A DNA stretch of 64,000 bases from Erwinia aphidicola (GTDB lineage: Bacteria; Pseudomonadota; Gammaproteobacteria; Enterobacterales; Enterobacteriaceae). A model generated the notes under the pieces. The model ran no database searches, was not told the origin of the DNA, and was given only the letters and a program-made list of their open reading frames with translations. The stretch spans positions 434,001 through 498,000 of the forward strand of contig NZ_JACXBP010000002.1 in assembly GCF_014773485.1 (NCBI RefSeq). The letters run 5' to 3'. A program made the position numbers and the translations under genes. Of the stretch, positions 48,749 through 56,937 are shown piece after piece (within the stretch, counting starts at the first letter, position 1; every line of letters begins with the position of its first letter).

Positions 48749-49300
48749 TTAATCCATTTTATTGATTGTAATTTTTGTTTTTTGGAAATCCACACTCAGT
48801 TCAATCGAATCATCACTAAAAATATTTGACCACCACCATGATTTTTTTCTTTCGGGAAAAACCCAACTATTTGACCAAACTGAATCATTGATATCGCGAT
48901 AAGCACCAATGAAACCCAATCCATGGACATCGCGATCTGGCTTAAGAAAAATCACGCGAGCTTCTCCCGGTTGTAAAATCGCTTCATAATCTTTAGACGT
49001 AGCTTCCTGGACTGGCTTGCTATTTCCATCAAATATTTCGAAAAAATCAACATTATTAAAAACGTCCATATCCCTGACGCTGTAAACAAATATTTTCAAT
49101 GGTGCGGGATGGCCGTTTTCATTGGGGTTAACGTCTTTGCTTGCAGCCAGATTTATTTTTATCTCACCATTTACTGGCTCACGTTCTTCGTGGCTGCTGC
49201 AGGAGGTTAATAAGGTCGACAGAAGTATTACTGCCAGACCATGCTGAATACAAAAGCATACTTTTTGAACTCCTGTTCTGAACAACATAATCCTATCCAT
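48749..49300 (-). CDS. tssJ: T6SS outer-membrane lipoprotein TssJ
   Basis: A 183-residue lipoprotein (SciN/TssJ) that anchors TssM at the outer membrane. The signal peptide GLAVILLSTLLTSC gives a lipobox with the lipidated Cys near residue 34. The transthyretin-like sandwich has APLKIFVYSVRDMDVFNNVD near 65 and PGEARVIFLKPDRDVHGLGF near 110. An ATG four codons later (49288) has an AGGAT nearby and is a possible true start. It lies between hcp and tssK. Confidence 0.92.
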   Translation of the reverse strand: MDRIMLFRTGVQKVCFCIQHGLAVILLSTLLTSCSSHEEREPVNGEIKINLAASKDVNPNENGHPAPLKIFVYSVRDMDVFNNVDFFEIFDGNSKPVQEATSKDYEAILQPGEARVIFLKPDRDVHGLGFIGAYRDINDSVWSNSWVFPERKKSWWWSNIFSDDSIELSVDFQKTKITINKMD

Positions 49301-49319
49301 GATTTTTATTTTTTGAATG

Positions 49320-49349
49320 AGAGTTTTGCCGCTGCTACAGCAAAACTCT
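49320..49349 (-). promoter_or_regulatory. Intercistronic stem-loop after hcp
   Basis: AGAGTTTTGC (49320-49329) pairs perfectly with GCAAAACTCT (49340-49349). It lies 20 bp after the hcp stop with no long T-tract on the downstream side. It may protect the hcp message or reduce read-through into tssJ, in keeping with the high level of Hcp needed. Confidence 0.65.
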
Positions 49350-49369
49350 TTTACATCATACCCGTAAAA

Positions 49370-49855
49370 TTAGCTGCGCAAGTTAGCTTTTACGTCGTAG
49401 CTTGTTGAGATAACACCAGATTTGGCACCCTCAGCATTTTGCATCACATAATCCTGAGTCAGCTTAGTGAAAGCGAATTTTACAGTCTCGCGCGGACGGG
49501 TTTCATCGTCATATGAACCCTCGGTGCTGACTCGAGTAATAATCGCATCGGTGAACTTGATTGTCAGATATTCCAGGGGATCGCCACCGGCTTTACGCAC
49601 TACAAACTGGATGTTTTTAATGTGCTTACCCGAAAGACAATAGTTAAGAAGATTAGTACTGGCTTTATCAACGTAATGCACGAAGCAAAAATCTTCCACC
49701 GTTGCTTTGCCAGAACCGCCGCCAGAACCACTGTGCATATTTGAATGTTGAGAACTCTCCCACTTCCATGAAAGCACTTCTATTTCATTTTTGTGAGTAG
49801 CATCCAGTGATTCTCCTTCGATGCCTTCAATTTTGATAAACATATCTTGAGCCAT
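49370..49855 (-). CDS. hcp: T6SS tube protein Hcp (TssD)
   Basis: A 161-residue subunit of the hexameric inner tube and carrier of small effectors. The family start MAQDMFIKIEGIEGES is clear, with EIEVLSWKWESSQHSNMHSG near 27, ATVEDFCFVHYVDKAS near 51 and PRETVKFAFTKLTQDYVMQN near 123. I chose the ATG at 49855, preceded by AAAGGAAATATT; an in-frame start eight codons earlier is not supported by the family. A stem-loop follows the stop. Confidence 0.97.
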   Translation of the reverse strand: MAQDMFIKIEGIEGESLDATHKNEIEVLSWKWESSQHSNMHSGSGGGSGKATVEDFCFVHYVDKASTNLLNYCLSGKHIKNIQFVVRKAGGDPLEYLTIKFTDAIITRVSTEGSYDDETRPRETVKFAFTKLTQDYVMQNAEGAKSGVISTSYDVKANLRS

Positions 49856-50005
49856 AATATTTCCTTTATCATTTCTCATTGAGTTACGTCACACAAAGTG
49901 CAACAAGAAAAAAAATTATAAAAAAATCTAGAGTTAAATTTAGTTAATCAAAAAAATCTAAAAACCCGGTTTTTAGTCAAAGATTAATTAATAGCATCTA
50001 ATAAA

Positions 50006-51505
50006 TCAGGCAACATTTTTCAAAGAAGGTAATTTAGCCACCATACGTAATGAAACGGTCAAACCTTCCAGCTGGAAATGCGGTCGTAGGAAGAACTTCG
50101 CCTGATAATACCCCGGGTTGCCTTCCACATCTTCTACCACCACCTCAGCGGCAGCCAATGGTCGGCGGGCTTTACTCTCCTGAGAAGAGTTAGCTGGGTC
50201 GCCATCCACGTAGTTCATCACCCAGTTGTTCAGCCAGCGCTGCATATCCTCACGCTCTTTGAAAGAACCGATCTTGTCACGCACGATACATTTCAGATAA
50301 TGCGCAAAGCGCGAGCAGGCAAACAGATAAGGCAAACGGGCGGAAAGATTAGCGTTTGCGGTGGCATCGGGATCGTAGTATTCCGCCGGCTTCTGAAGCG
50401 ATTGCGCACCAATAAATGCTGCGTAGTCGGTATTTTTCCGGTGAATTAACGGGATAAATCCATTTTTCGCCAACTCGGCTTCGCGACGGTCAGAAATGGC
50501 GATTTCCGTCGGGCATTTCATATCGATTCCGCCATCATCGGTTGGAAAAGTGTGGCACGGAAGATCCTCTACGACGCCACCACTTTCTACTCCACGGATC
50601 ATGGTGCACCAGCCGTAATACTTGAACGAACGGTTGATGTTCACCGCCATTGCGTAAGCCGCATTCGACCAAACATATTTACTGTGATCAGCACCGTCGG
50701 TGGTTTCTTCAAAATTGAAGTTATCGACCGGATTGGTTTTGATACCGTACGGCAGACGGGCGAGAAAACGCGGCATCGCCAGCCCGATGTAACGAGAGTC
50801 CTCAGACTGGCGCAAAGAGTTCCAGGCTGCATATTCGAGATTTTGCGTGAAGATTTTTGTCAAATCGCGCGGGTTTGCCAGTTCCTGCCAGGAATCCATC
50901 TGCATCACAGAAGGTGATGCGCCAGTTATAAATGGCATATGGGCGGATGCAGCCACCCGTCCAATTGATGAAAGGAGATCAACATCAGGTGCCGAATGAT
51001 CGAAGTGGTAATCAGCGACCAGGCAACCATAGGGTTCACCCCCCAACTGGCCATACTCTTCTTCATAAATTTGCTTGAAAAGCGGGCTCTGATCCCAGGC
51101 AATGCCTTTATAACGCCGCATATTACGGCGTAGGTCATTTTTGGAAATGTCCATAAAACGTAACTTCAGCTTTTCATCAGTTTCGGTGTTGTAGACCAGG
51201 TAGTTCAGCCCACGCCAGGCACTCTCAAGGCGCTGAAAATCATCATGATGAAGGATCAGATTAATTTGCTCGGAAAGTTTCAGATCGATCTCTGCAATGA
51301 TTGCCGCGATATTTTTATACGCGTCGTCAGCCAGGGTAATTGAAGTGCTTAACGCCTGTTCAGCGAGTGTTTTCACCGCAATTTCAACTGCCGTTTTAGC
51401 CTGCTCAGACTTCGGCTTAAACTCACGAGTTAATAAGGTGCTAAAATCACTCTGCGAGGCCGTCTGCGTCACAGCAGATTTATTTGTTTCTGAATGAGTT
51501 GCCAT
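50006..51505 (-). CDS. tssC: T6SS sheath protein TssC (VipB)
   Basis: A 499-residue large subunit of the contractile sheath, paired with TssB. Family blocks are LHHDDFQRLESAWRGLNYLV near 85, ARLPYG near 247, the central SNAAYAMAVNINRSFKYYGW near 283 and LTVSLRMVAKLPSLK near the end. It lies 15 bp downstream of tssB. A 125-bp AT-rich gap to hcp may hold an additional promoter. Confidence 0.97.
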   Translation of the reverse strand: MATHSETNKSAVTQTASQSDFSTLLTREFKPKSEQAKTAVEIAVKTLAEQALSTSITLADDAYKNIAAIIAEIDLKLSEQINLILHHDDFQRLESAWRGLNYLVYNTETDEKLKLRFMDISKNDLRRNMRRYKGIAWDQSPLFKQIYEEEYGQLGGEPYGCLVADYHFDHSAPDVDLLSSIGRVAASAHMPFITGASPSVMQMDSWQELANPRDLTKIFTQNLEYAAWNSLRQSEDSRYIGLAMPRFLARLPYGIKTNPVDNFNFEETTDGADHSKYVWSNAAYAMAVNINRSFKYYGWCTMIRGVESGGVVEDLPCHTFPTDDGGIDMKCPTEIAISDRREAELAKNGFIPLIHRKNTDYAAFIGAQSLQKPAEYYDPDATANANLSARLPYLFACSRFAHYLKCIVRDKIGSFKEREDMQRWLNNWVMNYVDGDPANSSQESKARRPLAAAEVVVEDVEGNPGYYQAKFFLRPHFQLEGLTVSLRMVAKLPSLKNVA

Positions 51506-51520
51506 AGTTTTCTCTCTTCA

Positions 51521-52045
51521 TCACTTTAAGGAAGTGCTGTCATCAGCCTTTTTTGGTTTAGGAGCCGAAGCCAGAGTACTTAATAGTGATTTGTCATTAA
51601 GCACTTTCATCACCAGGTTTTCTGCGCCGGCTTTACCGTCCATATAAGTTTGCAGGTTGGCAAGTTGAGTACGGGCCTCAAGCAGCTGCGCCAAAGAGTC
51701 AACTTTGCGGGCAATCGCATCTGGTGCAAAATCATCCATGCTTTCAAAAGTCATATCCACCATCAGCTGTCCTTCGCCCGTTAGCGTATTAGGAACCGCG
51801 AATGCAACGCGCGGTCGCATACCCTTCATACGTTCGTCAAAGTTGTCGATATCGATATTTAAAAACTTTCTGTCGGCAACAGGCGGCAGCGGCTCAAGTG
51901 GCTTACCAGACAGATCGGCAAGCACACCCATAACAAATGGCAATTCGATTTTCTTTTCACTACCATAAATTTCCACGTCATACTCTATCTGCACCCTTGG
52001 TGCACGATTGCGTGCAATAAATTTTTGCGAATTACTTCTTCTCAT
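51521..52045 (-). CDS. tssB: T6SS sheath protein TssB (VipA)
   Basis: A 174-residue small sheath subunit. Recognised by SQKFIARNRAPRVQIEYDVE near 6, ELPFVMGVLADLSGKP near 34, KFLNIDIDNFDERMKGMRPR near 64 and the helix DSLAQLLEARTQLANLQTYM near 118. It is the first T6SS gene after the inserted fimbrial operon, whose last gene ends 86 bp upstream. In many T6SS loci clpV lies within the same gene row, but here clpV is 4.9 kb upstream, beyond the fimbrial genes. Confidence 0.96.
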   Translation of the reverse strand: MRRSNSQKFIARNRAPRVQIEYDVEIYGSEKKIELPFVMGVLADLSGKPLEPLPPVADRKFLNIDIDNFDERMKGMRPRVAFAVPNTLTGEGQLMVDMTFESMDDFAPDAIARKVDSLAQLLEARTQLANLQTYMDGKAGAENLVMKVLNDKSLLSTLASAPKPKKADDSTSLK

Positions 52046-52131
52046 AGGAATATTTACTCTTTTAAAAGTGTTGAAGAATGTTTTTTAACCTGATGGCTAC
52101 TGTCAGGTGATTAGCCAGCACTGCCTCCCTG

Positions 52132-52722
52132 TCATTTGTAATCCAACTCGACCCCGGCGATTGTCTGAATTTTACCTGCGGTAACGGCCGAGTCCCCTAA
52201 TGCATAGTAGCTCGCTACAAACCTGTGACTTATTGGCTCCGCTGACTCTGGAATAAGATAAGTCTGACCAGTTGATGGATTATCAATAAAGACCTGCGAG
52301 CCATCTTCTTTTCTGACCCGTATTTGTACATTAAGACTATATGTTTTATCTATAGTATTATTTATTAAATTACCCGTGACGCTATCAAAACTTGATAAAT
52401 GGCTATTGAAAAAAAGCGTCACTGAACGATTAGCTGGACAGTTTTTTAATGCAATATCAAAAGGCGTACTTCCTGCTTCACTCGCGTTATTCTTAAGAGA
52501 ATTCGTAGATATCTGTGGCAATGTTACCACGCCATTATTACCACCATTATTAACCAGCACCTCACAGGTTTCTTCCGTATATTTTCCTGTAAAACTGACA
52601 TCGATAGCACAATCAGTTAAACAAGCATCCGCGGATAAAATTAATTGGCCGCTTAATGCCGCAAAAATGAATATTACTCGGAAAATACCTACTTCCCCGA
52701 TGGTAAATTTACTCAATGGCAT
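52132..52722 (-). CDS. Fimbrial minor subunit or tip adhesin (type 1 family)
   Basis: A 196-residue secreted pilin-like protein. A signal peptide (FRVIFIFAALSGQLILSADA) precedes a type 1 pilin fold: Cys in YTEETCEVLV pairs with Cys in IALKNCPANRSVTLFF, and the C-terminus GKIQTIAGVELDYK has the alternating pattern for chaperone and usher docking. At this length it has no separate lectin domain, so a short tip adhesin or adaptor is likelier than a FimH-type two-domain adhesin. It overlaps the usher stop by 10 bp. An extra Cys pair (ACLTDC) near the mature N-terminus is unusual. Confidence 0.8.
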   Translation of the reverse strand: MPLSKFTIGEVGIFRVIFIFAALSGQLILSADACLTDCAIDVSFTGKYTEETCEVLVNNGGNNGVVTLPQISTNSLKNNASEAGSTPFDIALKNCPANRSVTLFFNSHLSSFDSVTGNLINNTIDKTYSLNVQIRVRKEDGSQVFIDNPSTGQTYLIPESAEPISHRFVASYYALGDSAVTAGKIQTIAGVELDYK

Positions 52723-55352
52723 ACTACCTCCACCTGGGTAATTGCCCCCTTAGCATCAGCAATTTTTTGCGCAATACTTTCATCAGAATAGATGGTACAG
52801 AGACGACGACCGGATGAGTTTTCAACATAAAGATTATCTTTCTCAGCTTTCCAGCCGCGCACAAATGCCATACCCCCCTGACCGATAATACCGATGCTGC
52901 TGTTGCCTTCTTCCGCAAGATTTGCGCCAATCGGCAGCGGATTGCCTTTACTGTCGCGCACGATAAGTACCGCTGGGCTTCCGACAAGGGTCTTAACGTT
53001 TACTTTCACCGCCGCGCCCATCTGAGGGATCACTGTTGCTTCACTTTCCAGAACGTCCACCGTATCTGGCAAGCCTCGCGTATTCACCGCAACGGTGTTG
53101 GTACGATAAGGGGTCAACGACGGCACAATGGCATAACCGTTGGCATCGATTCTGGAGCCATAGCCATTGAGTAATCGCGCACCTTCAGCCCCCGGTGCGC
53201 TCACCAGGGCAAACGGATAATCCCCCAGGCGCGGGCCAAGAGTTACGCCACCACTGTGAGCGATGACGCTGCCACTCGCTGAAAGCGAGAGCTGACGTGC
53301 ACTGTTGCCAACGGAGGCTGTCGAGCCAAACTCGCCGTATTGCGACTGATAGTTCAGGTTACCATTCACAGCCGCCTGCGTGCTTTCGCTCTTAGCACTG
53401 GAAACCGAGGTCCCGACACCGTAGCTCAGCTCATTTTGTGTACCCTGGTTACCAATCGCATTTGCCTGCAACGATGTCGCGCCGTCGTTATCATGCGTAA
53501 CCGTGGAGTAAAGCGTATTGAACGCCGGCTTGTTGGCAATGCTGCTGTATCCCAAAGGAACACTGAATGACAGCATCAGATTATTTACATTATGACCGTC
53601 ACTGGTATAGGAGCGTGAAGCCGAGATTGCCCAAGAGAAATGCCGCTGGGATTGGTTATAGGTCACCGTGTACTGACTGGCTGAGGAGCGCTTGCTCCAG
53701 TAACTGTAGAAATTGCCTGAGAAATTCAATCTGCCGTCACGCCACACGGGCTGCCCAATGTTCACTGTAAAACGCTGACGAGTTCGGTAGTCGACCAGAT
53801 ATTGATCGTTGTGCCTCGTTCCGTGCATCTCCAGCACCGCATCTCTCAGGCTGTAGAAGCCTTTGGATGAATAGCGATACGCAGCAAGGGTGACATCTGT
53901 ATCGGTGGTACCGACATATTTACTGAACCCGATATTGAGGCTGTTACCGCTAGATACTTTGCCACTACCCAGTTGGCTACGTGCGCGGGTCATATCCATT
54001 GATATCCCACCTAACGGGGTATTAAATGCATGCCCCAGCCCCAATGCCGCATAGTTATCGGAAAGCTGGCCACCGCCATACAGCGTATAAAGATTGCCGA
54101 TGCCGTATTGATAAAAACCCTGCGCCATTCCAGGCTTTTCGAGCAACGAATCGTCCTGCAGCTTGCCTACCGTAACACTAAAGCGGGCAACACCTTGATG
54201 CAGCAGCATAGGTGGGGCTGCAAAAGGAACAACCTGGGTTTTCTTGCGGCCGTCCGCTTCGGTCACAGTGACCTGCAGATCGCCCCCGTATCCGAGCGCG
54301 CCAATTTCGTCAATATCAAAGGGACCAGGGGGAACAGTGGTTTGGTATAATATCTGCCCACGCTGAGTCACTGTCACTTTCGCATTGGTTTCGGCCAGAC
54401 CGCGGATGCGGGGCGTGTAGTAACGCAGCCCATCCGGCAGCATGCGATCATCCGACTGTAGCTGGATCCCGCGTATTGTCAGACTATCAAAAAGGTCACC
54501 GCTGGTCGTGCTGTCACCTAGCGTTAACTGGCTTCTCAGAACCGGGATATCTCGCTGAATATAGGTCAAAAGTGACTGAGTATGTTGCGAAGAATTGCTG
54601 CTTAAGCTGGTATTAATACGCTTGCGCAGGCGCCATCCCAGAGCATTCAGTCCGGCCATCATCCCTAAATTCCCGCTTAAAGAATGGGTATCACCACCTG
54701 AGGAGCTGCCCGTTCTCTGCTGGACGTAAAAGTTGGAGTTATAGTCCAGCAATGCCACGGTAGTACCCCTTTCCCAGCTATTTGGGTCGGTATAGCCGCG
54801 TGGAACTTGCACCAGGTAGGCCTGAGGAATAATCAGATCAAGGTGAAAATCACCAGCGATATAGTTGGCACTGGCACCGGGAATCCATTGTTCCATCGTC
54901 GCACACTGCCCGGCATCTTTTACATCACTGCCATTGACCGCAGCTGCTCCCTCCGCGTCCTCTACTTTGATCCCCAGTTTGGCAAGCTGCTCTCCCTTGA
55001 AACAGGGTTGCGCGCCGATAGCCCCTTTCACCGGCGCGAACAGTACGTTGTGCTGGCCACGGTTTTTACCATTGAGGGAAATGGAGATGGCAAACTCCCC
55101 GGCAGGATTAGGATTACCCTGGAAATATTGTGAGACATCAACGCTGATCCCATGCATAAAAGCACTGTTGAACTTCACATTTTCAGGGGAGGATCCCTGC
55201 TCATTTCGGGCTGGAAAATGAGCCACGCCCTCCTGGGCCGGAATTGAAAAACTCGCTACCAAAGAAGAGATAATAATCAGTCTGACTGCATAAGCTAACC
55301 TTGATTCATATATCAATCGGGATTGATGATGCTTAAATTTTATCGGTTTCAC
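52713..55352 (-). CDS. Fimbrial outer-membrane usher (FimD/PapC family)
   Basis: An 879-residue usher that secretes and assembles the pilus. A signal region (LIIISSLVASFSIPAQEGVA) precedes the N-terminal chaperone-binding domain (VKFNSAFMHGISVDVSQYFQ near 58). The beta-barrel has the signature RYYTPRIRGLAETNAKVTVT near 309 and PGPFDIDEIG; the C-terminal domains include PLPIGANLAEEGNSSIGIIG near 800 and the last Cys pair (RRLCTIY...VVCH). It lies between chaperone and minor-subunit genes in a normal fimbrial order. Confidence 0.95.
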   Translation of the reverse strand: MKPIKFKHHQSRLIYESRLAYAVRLIIISSLVASFSIPAQEGVAHFPARNEQGSSPENVKFNSAFMHGISVDVSQYFQGNPNPAGEFAISISLNGKNRGQHNVLFAPVKGAIGAQPCFKGEQLAKLGIKVEDAEGAAAVNGSDVKDAGQCATMEQWIPGASANYIAGDFHLDLIIPQAYLVQVPRGYTDPNSWERGTTVALLDYNSNFYVQQRTGSSSGGDTHSLSGNLGMMAGLNALGWRLRKRINTSLSSNSSQHTQSLLTYIQRDIPVLRSQLTLGDSTTSGDLFDSLTIRGIQLQSDDRMLPDGLRYYTPRIRGLAETNAKVTVTQRGQILYQTTVPPGPFDIDEIGALGYGGDLQVTVTEADGRKKTQVVPFAAPPMLLHQGVARFSVTVGKLQDDSLLEKPGMAQGFYQYGIGNLYTLYGGGQLSDNYAALGLGHAFNTPLGGISMDMTRARSQLGSGKVSSGNSLNIGFSKYVGTTDTDVTLAAYRYSSKGFYSLRDAVLEMHGTRHNDQYLVDYRTRQRFTVNIGQPVWRDGRLNFSGNFYSYWSKRSSASQYTVTYNQSQRHFSWAISASRSYTSDGHNVNNLMLSFSVPLGYSSIANKPAFNTLYSTVTHDNDGATSLQANAIGNQGTQNELSYGVGTSVSSAKSESTQAAVNGNLNYQSQYGEFGSTASVGNSARQLSLSASGSVIAHSGGVTLGPRLGDYPFALVSAPGAEGARLLNGYGSRIDANGYAIVPSLTPYRTNTVAVNTRGLPDTVDVLESEATVIPQMGAAVKVNVKTLVGSPAVLIVRDSKGNPLPIGANLAEEGNSSIGIIGQGGMAFVRGWKAEKDNLYVENSSGRRLCTIYSDESIAQKIADAKGAITQVEVVCH

Positions 55353-55422
55353 TTCCTTGCCTCCCCGACTAAAACAACAAGCTATGGCAACAAACTTACG
55401 ACTGTCACCTTAAAGAAAACTC

Positions 55423-56190
55423 TCACTCTTTAATGGTTAAAACTTTCCCTAAACCAGGAGTAAGACTATATTTAATTACGCTACCATAATCGCTTATCAA
55501 ACTAACTCCTCCGCCATTGACTGTGACCGGCGGCGCGTTACCTTTAAGTTGCAAAGGGAAATCTCTGCTGCTAAAAGGGGCAACCATATCAACAGACAGT
55601 GGATATTTCACTCCACCTGAAGTGATGAATGCGGAGTCAAACGAAAAATAGTAGGGCGTGGGATTTGTCACTTTAATCCCTTTCGTCGGACTGATAACTT
55701 CCCAACGCACTTTGTTAACATCTTTGTAGCTGCTACCGGTTAAAACCGCCGGGCGATAAAATATTTTAATCCGTGTTCTGAAAGCCAGTTCAAGTCGATC
55801 GGTGTTTTTCACTTTTTCATCGACCGGTGGAATTTCCAGCAGGTTAAAATAAAAAACCGACTCGCGGTCCTGGGGCAGAACCATGCCATTATAAATCAGG
55901 CGTATACTCTGCCCTCTTCCCGGCTCCACGCGATAAATCGGCGGGGTAACGGTAAACGGAACTTTAATGCTGTTGATATCATCATTCTTACTGCCATCAT
56001 CAACCCACACCTGCACCAGCAGCGGACTATGACCTTTATTCGTGGTTCTGACGGTTTGCTCACGTTCGGCCGCTGGAAAAATAATGCGGGTGCCTGAGAT
56101 GGTCATACCCGCTAATGCGAGCTGAGTAGTTAATGCAAGCGACAAAATCGTGCCGGAAAATAGTGAAACTATTTTTTTTTGATATGACAT
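55423..56190 (-). CDS. Periplasmic fimbrial chaperone (PapD family)
   Basis: A 255-residue two-domain immunoglobulin-like chaperone that donates a strand to pilins in the periplasm. The signal peptide LSLALTTQLALA ends near residue 27. The subunit-anchoring Arg is in ISGTRIIFPAAEREQTVRTT near 32, the Lys in FRTRIKIFYRPAVL near 140. The signature YFNLLEIPP near 118 is present. It follows the major subunit and precedes the usher. Confidence 0.95.
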   Translation of the reverse strand: MSYQKKIVSLFSGTILSLALTTQLALAGMTISGTRIIFPAAEREQTVRTTNKGHSPLLVQVWVDDGSKNDDINSIKVPFTVTPPIYRVEPGRGQSIRLIYNGMVLPQDRESVFYFNLLEIPPVDEKVKNTDRLELAFRTRIKIFYRPAVLTGSSYKDVNKVRWEVISPTKGIKVTNPTPYYFSFDSAFITSGGVKYPLSVDMVAPFSSRDFPLQLKGNAPPVTVNGGGVSLISDYGSVIKYSLTPGLGKVLTIKE

Positions 56191-56251
56191 AGCGCTACCC
56201 TGCGGGTTTCATATCCCACCTGAAAAGAGGCATACGGGATGAGTTCTTGGT

Positions 56252-56279
56252 AAAATGGGGCGATTTCTCGCCCCATTTT
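56252..56279 (-). promoter_or_regulatory. 12-bp stem-loop after the major pilin gene
   Basis: AAAATGGGGCGA (56252-56263) pairs perfectly with TCGCCCCATTTT (56268-56279) around a 4-base loop. It lies 17 bp after the major-subunit stop. Such hairpins commonly protect pilin mRNA or attenuate transcription so that pilin exceeds chaperone and usher. Confidence 0.8.
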
Positions 56280-56296
56280 CACCCATAGGTAAAAGG

Positions 56297-56860
56297 TTAT
56301 GGATATGCCAGGGTGTAACGTGCCTTGGCATAGACCTTACCTGCGGTGGTCGCATCCGTGGCGTAATATCCACCGTAATAAGTCATGGTGGCTTTACCAT
56401 CTGCATCGGGTTTAACTCCGGTGCCGGTATCTCCTAATTTCAGGTGCTTTTCGTTCGAGTCATAGAGGATCACTTCAACATTACCGGCTTTAGGATCCGC
56501 GGTACCACCATCCTGGTATTGGTTCGTCAGGTTGCCCGTTGCGGAATCCACACCACTACTGCCGATAGCTTCAAAATGCGCGGCAACATTAGTGATTTCT
56601 TTTGGACAGTTTTCCACATTGACATCAAAGTTTTTTGAACCTGCGGTTACGCCAGCAGATTTCAAAGTCTGAATAGAGAGGGTAGGAAGCTGTATCTGTA
56701 TATCAAGTGAATCGCTGGCGATGGTACAGGTCTCTGCTATTAGCTTGCCGTTGAAGGTTACCGTCCCCTGTCCGGGAGCCAGGTCCGCGTCGGCTGCCAT
56801 TGCTGATGCTGATACTGTAGCCAGTGCCACTGCGCACAGTTTCATTTTTAATTTACGCAT
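56297..56860 (-). CDS. Major fimbrial subunit (type 1 pilin family)
   Basis: A 187-residue pilin. The signal peptide (LCAVALATVSASAMA) ends near residue 22. The fold markers are GQGTVTFNGKLIAETCTIAS near 30, the Cys45-Cys85 pair (second Cys in VNVENCPKEITNV) and the C-terminal GKVYAKARYTLAYP with the penultimate-residue aromatic pattern. It is the first gene of the four-gene fimbrial operon and lies 77 bp downstream of the clpV stop on the same strand, so read-through from the T6SS promoter is possible. A strong hairpin follows it. Confidence 0.93.
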   Translation of the reverse strand: MRKLKMKLCAVALATVSASAMAADADLAPGQGTVTFNGKLIAETCTIASDSLDIQIQLPTLSIQTLKSAGVTAGSKNFDVNVENCPKEITNVAAHFEAIGSSGVDSATGNLTNQYQDGGTADPKAGNVEVILYDSNEKHLKLGDTGTGVKPDADGKATMTYYGGYYATDATTAGKVYAKARYTLAYP

Positions 56861-56937
56861 TTAATAATTTCCTATAATTTTTCATTACGATTTGACGGGA
56901 AATATACCTTGCCGTTTTTTACTCAGATTCTTTGGAA

